A model generated the notes under the pieces. The model saw only the letters and a list, made by a program, of their open reading frames with translations. It did no database searches and was not told where the DNA came from. From assembly GCA_905212395.1 (NCBI GenBank), contig CAJMEI010000021.1, forward strand, positions 1 to 10,303: a DNA stretch of 10,303 nucleotides. The letters run 5' to 3'. Numbering within the stretch: the first letter of the stretch is position 1; each line of letters opens with the position of its first letter. Origin of the DNA: an uncultured Christensenella sp. (GTDB lineage Bacteria > Bacillota > Clostridia > Christensenellales > Borkfalkiaceae). Made by a program: the position numbers and the translations under genes. Below, in pieces: positions 1 through 8,843 of the stretch.

Positions 1-6
1 TATAAT
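1..6 (+). promoter_or_regulatory. Possible -10 box for the giant gene
   Basis: The window opens with a perfect TATAAT. A transcript would begin near position 13 and leave a leader of about 43 bases before the ATG at 56. The -35 element would lie outside the window, so this cannot be confirmed. The short leader contains a small GCC-GAAA-GGC tetraloop hairpin (27-36). I could not match it to a riboswitch. Confidence 0.4.
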
Positions 7-55
7 TTATAGACGTTTTATGTAGAGCCGAAAGGCAGGGATTAAGGAGTAAATT

Positions 56-3000
56 ATGAGCAGGATTTTCAGAAGAATAGTATCGTTCTTGTTAGGGTTC
101 GTAATGGGAATAAGCGCAGTTGCGGGCGCGCTGGTCGGAGGCGCGTACTGGGCGTATAAGAATATTTCTCTTAAAAAAGTCGGATTAGAACAAGACGGCT
201 TTGGGGACGTAAACGAAATAACGGTAGAAGAAGCGTTGGATTTGTTTATGAAAATGTCGGAAAACCCGCAAAACTATTCCATAAAAGATTTTGAAGAAAA
301 ATACAATTTCGATTTGGAACAAGTGCTTAAAAATTTCGGCGTTGAATTAAAGAAAGAAACTTCTGACGAAAAAGCTAACGTAGAAGCTTTAAAAAACGTA
401 AATCTTGCGTACTTGTTAAGCGGTAAAGGTATAGATATGTTCTTGGACACCGTTAGTCCCAGAGTTTTATTTAATTGGCTACCCGATTCGATTTTATCTT
501 ACGGTACGAGAGCAAGACTTGCGCAATACTCTTTAAACGACTTGATAAATACGGATAGCGTTACGGGCAATTTAGGAATAATCGACGCGTTGGCTACCGT
601 AAAGTTAGGCGGATTGTTCCCGAGTTTATATACGGAAAACTACGATAAAAACGTACACTCCTACGTTTATACGTCCACCGATACCGAAAAGGGATATCTA
701 GAGCTTTTAGGGAATTTTAACGTAGGTTCTTTAATAGCAAGCTTTACCGATAAAGACACAAATTTCCTTAACGAATTTTTAAGCGGAAGAATGACCGACA
801 TATCTCAAAAAAGCGTCGACCAACTTCTTTACGAATTGTTAAGTTCTTTCAATACGGATTTGGCCGAAACGGTAAGAGATTACGCTAAAACCTTGGGCGG
901 AAAATCAATAAGCGATTTATTCATTTATACCGAAGAAGGAAATTATAAATTTAGCCCTGAAAATTTATTAAAAGGCATAAAATTCGGCTACATAGTCGGA
1001 CTAACCGAAAAAGACGGACAGTGGTACGACGGAGATAAAAAAGCCGACGGCGTAAAATCTTTAATAGCGTCGTTTAGCGTAGGTTCTTTGTACGACGCGA
1101 TACAGTCGGGCAAGAAGAGCGGAAACGTATCTCAAGCGATATTAGACAACTTAACCTATCAGTTGGGAGATTTGTCGATAGGCACGTTCTTATCCGAATT
1201 TATGGGCTACGAGCAAAACGAACAAGGCAAATGGGTTGCGCCGGAAGGCAAAAAGACTTTAAACTTGTTATCGTGTTTGGGCGGAATTTCCGTTAAAGGC
1301 ATTTTGGGCGGAAACGGAACGATAGTAGAAAACATTTTAAAAACGCTAAAAGACTCTTTCAAAGGATACAGAGTCGGCGATTTCGTATCCGATTTTGTCG
1401 ATATAGAAAAAACGGAAAACGGAAAATGGACGCAAAACGGCAAGGAACTTAACAAGCTTTTAAACGGAGTTTACGATATAGAAATAAACTCTTTAATTAA
1501 AGACAAGTACGACTTACAGTCCGTAATAATCGTTTTAAAAGACGCGATAGGCGAAGTGGCAGTCGGCGACATAATGGGATATAAGTGCGAAAGCGGAAAA
1601 TGGTTTGACGGAACGGAAGAGATAGATAAAAAAATAGCTCTTGTTTGCGACGTAAAAATCAGTAACGTTTTAGATATATTCTTATCCGATTTCTCATTAA
1701 CCAGCATAGTTAAGTGTTTAACGGGAGAATTGACGATAGGCGATATTTTAGAAACCTATTTAGACTTTAATTACGACGAAGTAACGGGAGTTTACTACAA
1801 TTCTAACAACAAAGAAACCGTACCCGCATTAAAAAAATTGAGAAACGTTAAGTTGTGGCAGTTGGTTGCCCCGTTCGATAAGACGAGTTCTTACGATTTA
1901 TTCGCCGTTTTAGACCAAATTAATTTAGGAGATTTCTTAGGGGAGAGAAACCAATACGACGGACGATGGACTTTAACGATTTCTTTCTTAACGGAAGAGT
2001 TAAGATTAAACGGAGCGTTCAATAAAGTTTTAGATATTAATTTAGGCAAACTTTTAGACCCTGCCGTAGGCGCGGAAGAAATTTTAGAGCCTTTAAAAGA
2101 TTGTACTTTCGGCGAAATAGCTCAAAGCGCGATGTTTATGAGCTACGACGAAATAGGCGGAGTATGGGAATCTAAATACATAAATAAAATTTACAACTTT
2201 ATGGAAGTGTTGGTAGAGATACCGTCTACCGTAAACGATTTAATAAACGTAATAAAAGGCGATATGGAAGTAGAGCCTTTCTTGAAAAAAACGTTGGGCG
2301 GAGTAAGACTCGGAGATTTAATCGCCGATATTCTAGACTATGAGTATATCGATTACGGCGGAACAGGAGTTTGGGCTAATTCTAACGGAGAAAGTTATAA
2401 TCTTTACAACGTTTTATTCGATTACTTTGTTATAGACGACACTTACGATATAATAAACGATTTCGACAAGTTGGAAACGATAAAATCTTTAACCGGAATT
2501 TTGGAAATAGGAGATTTCTTAGCCCCGTTTACTTCTTTTAGTAAAGAAAGCGGAGTATGGACTAACGACGGAAATAAAACTTTATTAGTTTTAAGCGACG
2601 TGTTCAGCGTAAGAATTTCTTATATTTTATCCTTGATTCAAGACGCGTTAAACGGCAATAAAATTCAAGTAAAAGACGTGGTGGAAAACGTTTGCGGAAG
2701 AAATAGAAGTTTAGGCGATTACGTAAAAGACTTTTTACCGACCGACTTTAATTATAAGCCGTTAGAAGTTTTGGATAATTTAATAATTTATGAATTTTTA
2801 GATATCGTTTTAGACGGCAACGCAAAAGCTTACGGATTTGAAGACAACTACGCTTATTATACGTCTTTATTCGGCGATTTAATGATTGGCGATACGTTTG
2901 CCGAATTTATAAATTACACTTACGATACCGTAAACGGAATATGGCAAGACGATACTAAAACCGACGTTTATAAAATTTTAAACGCGGTAATGAGCGTTAA

Positions 3001-6000
3001 GTTTAAATTTATAATGCAAATTATAGATAAAGCCGTAAACGGAAAAGAAATAGATATTTCTAACACCGTAGAAGAAGTTTTAGGCTATAATACGATAAAA
3101 TATTATACTGACGACTTCTTTAATATCGACAATAAAGCGTTAGATAAGATATTAGGAATAAACATTCCGCAATTCGTAGATATAGTAGTAGAAGGGAATG
3201 CAACGGAATATATCGGAAGCGACGGAGTTGCATACGAAAATTCAGTTGACTATTTGACCGACGTCTTAGGCGATATAATGGTAGGAGACACTTTCGCAAG
3301 TTTCTTAAATTATACTTATGACGAAGTAACTTTAAGCTGGAAAGACGGAGCGAATTCCGACGTATTGAGAATACTCAACGCAGTAATGAGTATAAAATTC
3401 AAGTTTATACTTGATACGGTAGATAAAGCAATCAACGGAGGAAAGATAGATATATCCGATACCGTGAAAGAAGTATTGGGAGACAATACGATAAAATACT
3501 ACACGGACGACTTCTTTAATATCGACAATAAAGCGTTGGATAAAATTTTAGGAATAAACATTCCCGAATTTGTAGACATAATAGTAGAAGGAAACGCAGT
3601 CGACCATATCGGTTCGGACGGCGCGCCCTACGAAGACAGAGTCGATTATTTAACGGACGTATTAGAAGGCATAATGGTAGGCGACACGTTCGCTTCCTAC
3701 GTAGGATATAATTTCGACGAAGTAAGCGAAAGTTGGAAAGACGGCATCGGAAACGATATTTATAGAATTTTAAACGACTTATTAAAGATAAAATTTGCTT
3801 ACGTAATAAGAGAAGTTGCCGACATTATAAACGATAAAGCCGATTTAGCGGACTTATTAGAAGGAATTTTCGGTCGCGATACCACCGTAGGATATTACGT
3901 AGAAGAATTTTTAAACGAATCTGAATACGAACCCTTAAAATATCTTTACAATATAGGAATAAGGGAATTTGTAGACGTCGTAATTTGCGGGGACGCAACG
4001 GATAACGGCTACGTAGACGTAAAAGATTACTTAATAAATAAATTCGGAGAATTCGAAGTAGGAGAATTATTCGGACAATTCTTGAATTTAAGTAAAGGCG
4101 CGGACGGCGATTGGGTAAAAGAAAACGGACAAAAAGTCAAAAAGATTTTAGAAGTTCTTTTGTCGATAAACGTTTACGATACGATATTGTTTATTACCGA
4201 CGGAGATTTTTCGGGCGAAGCAATATCGGCGTACGTTAAATTAAACGTAGGCGAAAACGAAACTCTAGGCGATTTGCTTAACGATTTAGGTCTAGAAAAA
4301 CTAGACGGATTCAGATACGAATACGTATTTAAGTCTAACGGTAAGGGTATATATAGGGTTATGTACGAAGCGTTTAAGATAAACGTCGTAGAACTTGTCA
4401 AAGACCCTGCGAATTACTTTACCGAATTCTTTAAACAGTACGAGTTTATGGATTATATCGCAATGTACGGCGAATTTTTCGGAAACTACTACGATAAAAA
4501 CGATAAAAAGTGGTACGACGGCGAACATGAACCAGCAAATAATGGGTCTATGACGCTTATGTGGACTACGCTCGGACTAGAAGGAACTATCGCCTTTACG
4601 ATAGCTTACTTCTGTTTTAACGATTGGCTTGTAAAACAATGCGGAGATAAAATAGTCTACGACTTTATAGGGGACGCAATTAACGCCGTTTACGACGAAA
4701 GTTTAGACGTTTATAAGTTTGCCGATTTTACCCCCGTAAGCGAATTCTGGGATTTGTTGCTCGGAACAAAAGCGGGACAACTTTGCAAAAAGGGCTTTGA
4801 CTTTAAAGGATATTTCTACGAAAGCAACGTATTGACGATAGGAAACGTTGCGGGATATTACTTGCAAAAATTTGCCTTTGCCGATTTCGAATTGGGCTAC
4901 GATTACGGTTTATGGGAAGTTAAGGGCGATTACGCACAAACGCTATCGGCGATATTAAACTTCTCGCTTAAAGATTTTATAGATAGTTGCAAAGCTAAAC
5001 AAGCGGTAGAATACCTTAAAGATTTATTTTCTCAAGTTCAGTTGGGCGACTTTTTAACGCAGGCTCTCGGAATGGAAAGTTCCCCGGACGGTTGGAAGAA
5101 AAAAGACAGTTACGATTATTATAAAAACTTATTCAGAGCGTTTTTCGATATAAATATCGTAAACACGATAGAAAGCATAAAAACAAACACCAAAAACGGC
5201 GTATTCTACGACGAAATTTACGGAGATATGTTTGGTAGAGATAAGAGCGTTGCTTATTATTTCGCAGACTTTTTCAATCAAACGTACAACGAAGAAAAAG
5301 GTCTTTGGGTAAACGCAAACGAAGAAGTTTTGTATAGTTGGTGTCAAACCGTATACGACGTAAATCCCTATACGTTCTTACATAGTTTAAGGGAGAACAA
5401 TTTAAAAACGGCTTTAGAAGATACGTTCGGAGTTATTTTAATAGGAGATTTAACGTACGATTTAGTCGCTAAAATCAAATTCTTAGAATTAAAGACCGAA
5501 AAAATAGGCGACGCATACGTCAATAGCGGAGAATGGATTGCCCTAGCCGATACCTTATACAATATCAGCATAAACGATATAGTAGAAAATGCTAAGAAAG
5601 GAAGTTTTTGGAAAGAAAAATTCTGCAACTTGTATTTAGGCGATTATATTGCGTCGCTGATTAAAAAATTGCTACCTAAAATGAATACGGAAAGCGAAAT
5701 AACGTATAAAGAGGACGGCTACGAAGTAAGCGGAGATTATTATAATTTGCTTACCGCGCTATTCAATATTTATATTATGGACGTTTCCGATAGTATTAAG
5801 GCAAAGAATTTTAAGGCGTATATTACGGGAGATAAAGCGTTAGGACCTGTAAAACCCGTAAGCGATATCGTGTTTAATAAAGGAACGCTCGTTTACGACG
5901 AAATAAACGATTTATGGCGCTTTAACGATGGCGAAATAGTTCCGCTCGACTTTTCTATAAGTTCTACCGTTAAGAAAAAAATAATGAAATTAACGGTAAA

Positions 6001-7717
6001 CGAATTAGCTAACAACTTTAATTACTTATCTTTAATAAACGATTTGTTTATAGGCGACGTAATGGGTCTTTCTAGGGACGCAAAGTTCAAAGACGGAGCT
6101 AATACGATTTATAAATTTGCAGATGCGTTTTATACTTTAAATTCGGAAGGAAACAAAGTAAAATTCCCCTACGCAATAGATATAGACGACGACGGAGTTT
6201 GGTATTATAGCGACGGAGAATTCGACTACCCCATTACGCTAGAGGCTAACGAATGGTTCGGAACAAAAGTTTTCGAAGACTATTACAACGTAGAAATTAC
6301 TACCGATAAAAACGGAAACGTATCCGTAACCGATTACGACACGGGTAAAATCTATCCCGTTTCTTACGATATAATAAACGACGTTTACGTAGTTACTTTG
6401 GACGCGGAAGAAGCTTGTTTCAACGTTTATAACGGGGTTCATTTCGTGGCTGAGCACAACGGAGTATTCAGACGTTATAAACAAAGCGAATTAATACAAA
6501 GATTGTCTAATATAAGAGTTTTAGACTTGTTAAACGGCGTAGATTTAAACGAAATATTCGGCGACGTTTACGTAGGACATTTACTCGAATACGTACAAGG
6601 CGATATGTCGGACGACCCCGATAATCAATACGATTACACGAATACTTACGAAAAATATAAATGGTATTCGGACGAAGGAAAACAAGACAGATTAGACGCT
6701 TTAAACGAATTAGTATCCAATATTTGTTTGGGCTCGGTATTCGACGGTACTTTGGATATTTATCAAGAAGGTCAAAAACTTGCGATAAAAGATATAGTAG
6801 ACGTTGAAACTATTCCCGTACTTTACAGCATACAAGACGTTAAGATAAAGGATATGGGAGACGCTATCAGGGCTTTATACGTCGGCGAAGTAATGGAAGA
6901 CGAAGAAATAGACGTTTTGGTAGACGAAAACGGAAACTACTTATATAAATCTTTCGATTCCGAAGCTTTGTATCCTTATTATACTTACGCTAAAAACGCA
7001 AGCGGAGTTTACGAATACGCGTACGTAAACGTAAAACAAGACAGCGGTTATTATTACGATAACGGCGCTGAAAGGGTTGATTTACAAGCTAAAAAAGTTT
7101 GGGCTAAAACCAACAGATTTACCGATTTAAGGTATTCGGTAAAAGACGGATATATTTATAAAAGCGGCGAAAAAGTTGGCGCCTTAACGCCGTACGGAAC
7201 TCGTGAAAACGCATACGTATGCAATATGAACGACTCTACTAAGTTTTACGCTATTTCAAGAGAAGACGCTAAGGGAAATTTAGTTTATTATAAAGCGATA
7301 GACGAAACGTTTTTAGAGTCTTCCGTAACGCACGTAGAAAATACGTTGCTTAACGTAGTTGCGGGAATTCAACTTAAAGAACTCAACAAATACAATTTCT
7401 CGCAAACGTTGGTAAACAAAATTACGGGCGAAGCAAGCATAGGCGAATTCTTTGACAGAGAAGATACGGGAATTTTAAGTTTATTCACTCAAAAAGAGCT
7501 TAATAAAACTTCTATCAGTTCCTTCCCCGACGCAATTAAGAACAAAGTAACCACTTGCGGAGTCGGACAAATGATGGACGCGGGATTAGTTTCGATTTCG
7601 GTAGAAAAACAAGCTAAATTAGACGCGATTTTCTCCGCAGGCGGAGCTAGCGTAGAATGGAGAAATTTACCCGTAAACGACTTTGTTGACCAGTTGCTAG
7701 ATAGAATAACGGTATAA
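56..7717 (+). CDS. Giant single-pass membrane-anchored repeat protein of unknown function
   Basis: This gene encodes 2553 residues. The ATG at 56 is preceded by AAGGAG (44-49) with a 6-base spacer. Residues 1-7 carry three arginines, followed by a hydrophobic segment at about 8-33 and then no other obvious membrane span. By the positive-inside rule the rest should lie outside the membrane. There is no LPXTG-type sorting signal or hydrophobic C-terminus. From about residue 311 a degenerate motif recurs: hydrophobic-x-[VIL]-G-[DE]-hydrophobic, then F/Y, then often G-x-W-x-[DN]-G. I place its glycine (or equivalent) at 311, 376, 441, 504, 562, 625, 686, 753, 819, 887, 945, 1015, 1077, 1147, 1209, 1279, 1336 and 1405, a mean spacing near 64. 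More divergent copies follow at 1596, 1664, 1733, 1797, 1862, 2000, 2174, 2226, 2277 and 2463. Tyr-rich stretches of strand-like appearance (about 2040-2130 and 2294-2422) interrupt the series. The protein looks acidic, rich in D/E/N/Y. No enzyme motif is visible. The architecture suggests a cell-surface or envelope-spanning scaffold, which is inference only. Confidence 0.93.
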   Translation: MSRIFRRIVSFLLGFVMGISAVAGALVGGAYWAYKNISLKKVGLEQDGFGDVNEITVEEALDLFMKMSENPQNYSIKDFEEKYNFDLEQVLKNFGVELKKETSDEKANVEALKNVNLAYLLSGKGIDMFLDTVSPRVLFNWLPDSILSYGTRARLAQYSLNDLINTDSVTGNLGIIDALATVKLGGLFPSLYTENYDKNVHSYVYTSTDTEKGYLELLGNFNVGSLIASFTDKDTNFLNEFLSGRMTDISQKSVDQLLYELLSSFNTDLAETVRDYAKTLGGKSISDLFIYTEEGNYKFSPENLLKGIKFGYIVGLTEKDGQWYDGDKKADGVKSLIASFSVGSLYDAIQSGKKSGNVSQAILDNLTYQLGDLSIGTFLSEFMGYEQNEQGKWVAPEGKKTLNLLSCLGGISVKGILGGNGTIVENILKTLKDSFKGYRVGDFVSDFVDIEKTENGKWTQNGKELNKLLNGVYDIEINSLIKDKYDLQSVIIVLKDAIGEVAVGDIMGYKCESGKWFDGTEEIDKKIALVCDVKISNVLDIFLSDFSLTSIVKCLTGELTIGDILETYLDFNYDEVTGVYYNSNNKETVPALKKLRNVKLWQLVAPFDKTSSYDLFAVLDQINLGDFLGERNQYDGRWTLTISFLTEELRLNGAFNKVLDINLGKLLDPAVGAEEILEPLKDCTFGEIAQSAMFMSYDEIGGVWESKYINKIYNFMEVLVEIPSTVNDLINVIKGDMEVEPFLKKTLGGVRLGDLIADILDYEYIDYGGTGVWANSNGESYNLYNVLFDYFVIDDTYDIINDFDKLETIKSLTGILEIGDFLAPFTSFSKESGVWTNDGNKTLLVLSDVFSVRISYILSLIQDALNGNKIQVKDVVENVCGRNRSLGDYVKDFLPTDFNYKPLEVLDNLIIYEFLDIVLDGNAKAYGFEDNYAYYTSLFGDLMIGDTFAEFINYTYDTVNGIWQDDTKTDVYKILNAVMSVKFKFIMQIIDKAVNGKEIDISNTVEEVLGYNTIKYYTDDFFNIDNKALDKILGINIPQFVDIVVEGNATEYIGSDGVAYENSVDYLTDVLGDIMVGDTFASFLNYTYDEVTLSWKDGANSDVLRILNAVMSIKFKFILDTVDKAINGGKIDISDTVKEVLGDNTIKYYTDDFFNIDNKALDKILGINIPEFVDIIVEGNAVDHIGSDGAPYEDRVDYLTDVLEGIMVGDTFASYVGYNFDEVSESWKDGIGNDIYRILNDLLKIKFAYVIREVADIINDKADLADLLEGIFGRDTTVGYYVEEFLNESEYEPLKYLYNIGIREFVDVVICGDATDNGYVDVKDYLINKFGEFEVGELFGQFLNLSKGADGDWVKENGQKVKKILEVLLSINVYDTILFITDGDFSGEAISAYVKLNVGENETLGDLLNDLGLEKLDGFRYEYVFKSNGKGIYRVMYEAFKINVVELVKDPANYFTEFFKQYEFMDYIAMYGEFFGNYYDKNDKKWYDGEHEPANNGSMTLMWTTLGLEGTIAFTIAYFCFNDWLVKQCGDKIVYDFIGDAINAVYDESLDVYKFADFTPVSEFWDLLLGTKAGQLCKKGFDFKGYFYESNVLTIGNVAGYYLQKFAFADFELGYDYGLWEVKGDYAQTLSAILNFSLKDFIDSCKAKQAVEYLKDLFSQVQLGDFLTQALGMESSPDGWKKKDSYDYYKNLFRAFFDINIVNTIESIKTNTKNGVFYDEIYGDMFGRDKSVAYYFADFFNQTYNEEKGLWVNANEEVLYSWCQTVYDVNPYTFLHSLRENNLKTALEDTFGVILIGDLTYDLVAKIKFLELKTEKIGDAYVNSGEWIALADTLYNISINDIVENAKKGSFWKEKFCNLYLGDYIASLIKKLLPKMNTESEITYKEDGYEVSGDYYNLLTALFNIYIMDVSDSIKAKNFKAYITGDKALGPVKPVSDIVFNKGTLVYDEINDLWRFNDGEIVPLDFSISSTVKKKIMKLTVNELANNFNYLSLINDLFIGDVMGLSRDAKFKDGANTIYKFADAFYTLNSEGNKVKFPYAIDIDDDGVWYYSDGEFDYPITLEANEWFGTKVFEDYYNVEITTDKNGNVSVTDYDTGKIYPVSYDIINDVYVVTLDAEEACFNVYNGVHFVAEHNGVFRRYKQSELIQRLSNIRVLDLLNGVDLNEIFGDVYVGHLLEYVQGDMSDDPDNQYDYTNTYEKYKWYSDEGKQDRLDALNELVSNICLGSVFDGTLDIYQEGQKLAIKDIVDVETIPVLYSIQDVKIKDMGDAIRALYVGEVMEDEEIDVLVDENGNYLYKSFDSEALYPYYTYAKNASGVYEYAYVNVKQDSGYYYDNGAERVDLQAKKVWAKTNRFTDLRYSVKDGYIYKSGEKVGALTPYGTRENAYVCNMNDSTKFYAISREDAKGNLVYYKAIDETFLESSVTHVENTLLNVVAGIQLKELNKYNFSQTLVNKITGEASIGEFFDREDTGILSLFTQKELNKTSISSFPDAIKNKVTTCGVGQMMDAGLVSISVEKQAKLDAIFSAGGASVEWRNLPVNDFVDQLLDRITV
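2882..4060 (+). repeat. Tandem 396-bp (132-residue) duplication inside the giant gene, with a diverged third copy
   Basis: The codons for the M-[IV]-G-D-T-F motif fall at 2882, 3278 and 3674, exactly 396 bases apart each time. Units 1 (residues 943-1074) and 2 (1075-1206) share long stretches such as the T-I-K-Y-Y-T-D-D-F-F block and the following N-I-D-N-K-A-L-D-K-I-L-G block. At the DNA level the run starting at 3110 is repeated at 3506 with about 30 identical bases. The next unit (from residue 1207) keeps the opening motif but is only 127 residues long and clearly diverged. The unit before (from about 819) is 126 residues long and weakly similar. Each long unit holds two copies of the ~64-residue motif, so the duplicated block is a double unit. 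This is the most recent expansion in the array. Confidence 0.9.
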
Positions 7718-7725
7718 AAAATAAG

Positions 7726-7757
7726 CTTTCGGAAAAGGAGAAAACCTTTTCCGAAAG
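7726..7757 (+). terminator. Stem-loop after the giant gene
   Basis: A perfect 13-bp inverted repeat (7726-7738 with 7745-7757) encloses the loop AGAAAA, 8 bases after the stop codon. Downstream on the plus strand the sequence is A-rich with no T-tract. The T-tract (TTATTTTTT) is on the minus-strand side, read after the stem in the minus direction. Its position between a gene end and the next promoter argues for a transcription terminator of the giant gene, but a minus-strand or mRNA-stabilising role is possible. Confidence 0.65.
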
Positions 7758-7774
7758 AAAAAGCCAAAAAGTAA

Positions 7775-7803
7775 TTGACAAAAACAAAAAAAACTGTTAC
7801 AAT
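7775..7803 (+). promoter_or_regulatory. Promoter of the rpsF-ssb-rpsR operon
   Basis: A perfect -35 TTGACA (7775-7780) is separated by 17 bases from TACAAT (7798-7803), five of six matches to the -10 consensus. Transcription should start near 7810 and give a leader of about 64 bases. This is the strongest promoter-like sequence in the window, as expected for a ribosomal protein operon. Confidence 0.85.
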
Positions 7804-7832
7804 TTAACGTGCTTTTAATAAAGCAAACCTTG

Positions 7833-7851
7833 CTTGCCTTGTGGCAAGCCG
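7833..7851 (+). promoter_or_regulatory. Probable S6:S18 autoregulatory leader motif
   Basis: In the rpsF leader, CTTGCC (7833-7838) pairs with GGCAAG (7843-7848) around a TTGT loop, and CCG (7849-7851) follows directly. A known autoregulatory element in rpsF operons of many bacteria presents a conserved CCG in a bulge between a hairpin and an outer stem. It binds the S6:S18 complex by mimicking its 16S rRNA site. The hairpin, the CCG and the location fit. I see only a weak outer stem (CTT before, AAG after), so the assignment is probable rather than certain. Confidence 0.55.
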
Positions 7852-7873
7852 AATAAGACCGGGAGGTAAAAAT

Positions 7874-8155
7874 ATGAACAAGTACGAAATGCTTTACATT
7901 CTTAAAGCGGATTTAACTGACGAAGCAAGAGATTCTATAATCGAAAAATTCGAAAATTTAGTTAAAAATGCCGGCGGAAACGTAGAAAAGACGGATAAGT
8001 GGGGAGTAAAAAAACTCGCTTACGAAATCGACTATAAGTCGGAAGGTTACTATGTTCTTATGACTTTCAGCTGTGAAGCTTCTTTAATTTCGGAAATCGA
8101 AAGAGTTGCGAACATCACGGAAGAAATGCTCAGAAGAATGATTGTTAAGCTTTAA
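7874..8155 (+). CDS. rpsF: 30S ribosomal protein S6 (bS6)
   Basis: The product is 93 residues, the normal length for bS6. It begins M-N-K-Y-E-M-L-Y-I-L and contains the family motif K-W-G-V-K-K-L-A-Y-E-I followed by G-Y-Y-V-L-M. bS6 binds the platform of the 30S subunit as a dimer with S18. I chose the ATG at 7874 because GGGAGG (7861-7866) lies 7 bases upstream. The in-frame ATG at 7841 would fall inside the leader hairpin and add a non-conserved N-terminus. It is the first gene of the operon with ssb (16 bases downstream) and rpsR, driven by the promoter at 7775-7803 and probably feedback-controlled through the leader. Confidence 0.97.
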   Translation: MNKYEMLYILKADLTDEARDSIIEKFENLVKNAGGNVEKTDKWGVKKLAYEIDYKSEGYYVLMTFSCEASLISEIERVANITEEMLRRMIVKL

Positions 8156-8171
8156 GATAAAGGAGAGAGAA

Positions 8172-8570
8172 ATGAATAAGATATTCTTAATCGGAAACTT
8201 GACCAAAGACCCCGAACTTACCGAAACGAGTAACGGGACGAGCTTATGCCGTTTCGTAATCGCCGTAAACAGACCTTACGCGCCTAACGGAGAAGTCGAT
8301 TATTTCAATATAACCGTTTGGAGAGCAGTAGCGGAAAGTTGCGGAAAATTCCTTAAAAAAGGTAGCAAAGTTGCGGTAAGCGGAAGTTTGCAAAATCGTT
8401 CTTACGACGATAAAGACGGAATAAAGAGATACGTTACGGATATCGTTGCAGGAGAAGTAGAATTCTTATCGCCCAAGAGCGCGGGCGACAACAGTTCGGC
8501 AAACAGCGAAAAAGCGGAGAAGGTTGAAAAATTACAAACCGTTCCCGAAGATGACGATTTGCCGTTTTGA
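8172..8570 (+). CDS. ssb: Single-stranded DNA-binding protein
   Basis: The product is 132 residues: an OB-fold domain (about 1-105), a short acidic/polar linker and the hallmark C-terminal tip D-D-D-L-P-F, which recruits replication and repair partners. Recognisable motifs are I-G-N-L-T-K-D-P-E-L near the start, the F-x-I-A-V-N-R strand, the V-D-Y-F-N-I-T-V-W-R segment, and F-L-K-K-G-S-K-V-A-V-S-G. The start is the ATG at 8172, with AAGGAG (8160-8165) 6 bases upstream. An upstream in-frame ATG at 8142 overlaps the end of rpsF and would add ten residues absent from the family. Location between rpsF and rpsR is typical of Bacillota. The linker is short compared with many SSBs (about 25 residues). 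Confidence 0.97.
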   Translation: MNKIFLIGNLTKDPELTETSNGTSLCRFVIAVNRPYAPNGEVDYFNITVWRAVAESCGKFLKKGSKVAVSGSLQNRSYDDKDGIKRYVTDIVAGEVEFLSPKSAGDNSSANSEKAEKVEKLQTVPEDDDLPF

Positions 8571-8589
8571 TATTTAAAAGGAGTTAATT

Positions 8590-8835
8590 ATGGAAGAAAA
8601 AACCGTTAAAAAACCGATAAAGAAAATGTCCAGAAAAAAAGTATGCATTTTCTGCGTTGAAAAAACTGAAAAAATAGACTATAAAGACGTAGCTAAATTA
8701 AAGAAATTCGTAACCGAAAAGGGCAAAATGCTCCCAAGGCGTATGACCGGAGTTTGCTCTACCCATCAAAGACTTCTTGCTACCGCTATTAAGCAAGCAA
8801 GAATGGTTGCGTTACTTCCCTTTAAAGGAGAGTAA
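8590..8835 (+). CDS. rpsR: 30S ribosomal protein S18 (bS18), zinc-binding type
   Basis: The product is 81 residues with the bS18 core I-D-Y-K-D-V-x-x-L-x-x-[11 protein letters not shown] and H-Q-R-x-L-x-x-A-I-K-x-A-R. It retains C19-x-x-C22 plus C56-x-x-H59, the residue set of the zinc-binding (C+) form. S18 pairs with S6 on the 30S platform. AAGGAG (8578-8583) sits 6 bases before the ATG, and the gene starts 19 bases after ssb. rplI, which follows rpsR in many bacteria, is absent; the operon ends here in a stem-loop. Confidence 0.97.
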   Translation: MEEKTVKKPIKKMSRKKVCIFCVEKTEKIDYKDVAKLKKFVTEKGKMLPRRMTGVCSTHQRLLATAIKQARMVALLPFKGE

Positions 8836-8843
8836 AATTATAA

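Noticed and set aside
1207..7767. Minus-strand open frames of 70-92 codons inside the giant gene (for example 5368-5628 and 7489-7767)
   Set aside because: They are shadows of the plus-strand codon bias, serine/phenylalanine-rich, with no ribosome binding sites and no neighbours on that strand.
7841..7873. Longer start for rpsF at 7841
   Set aside because: The ATG would need to lie inside the leader hairpin and has no ribosome binding site. The start at 7874 gives the family's length and a good GGGAGG.
8142..8171. Longer start for ssb at 8142
   Set aside because: It overlaps rpsF and adds ten residues not typical of SSB. AAGGAG clearly points to 8172.
56..8835. Functional link between the giant protein and the ribosomal operon
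   Set aside because: A stem-loop and a strong separate promoter lie between them, so adjacency alone is not evidence of a shared role.
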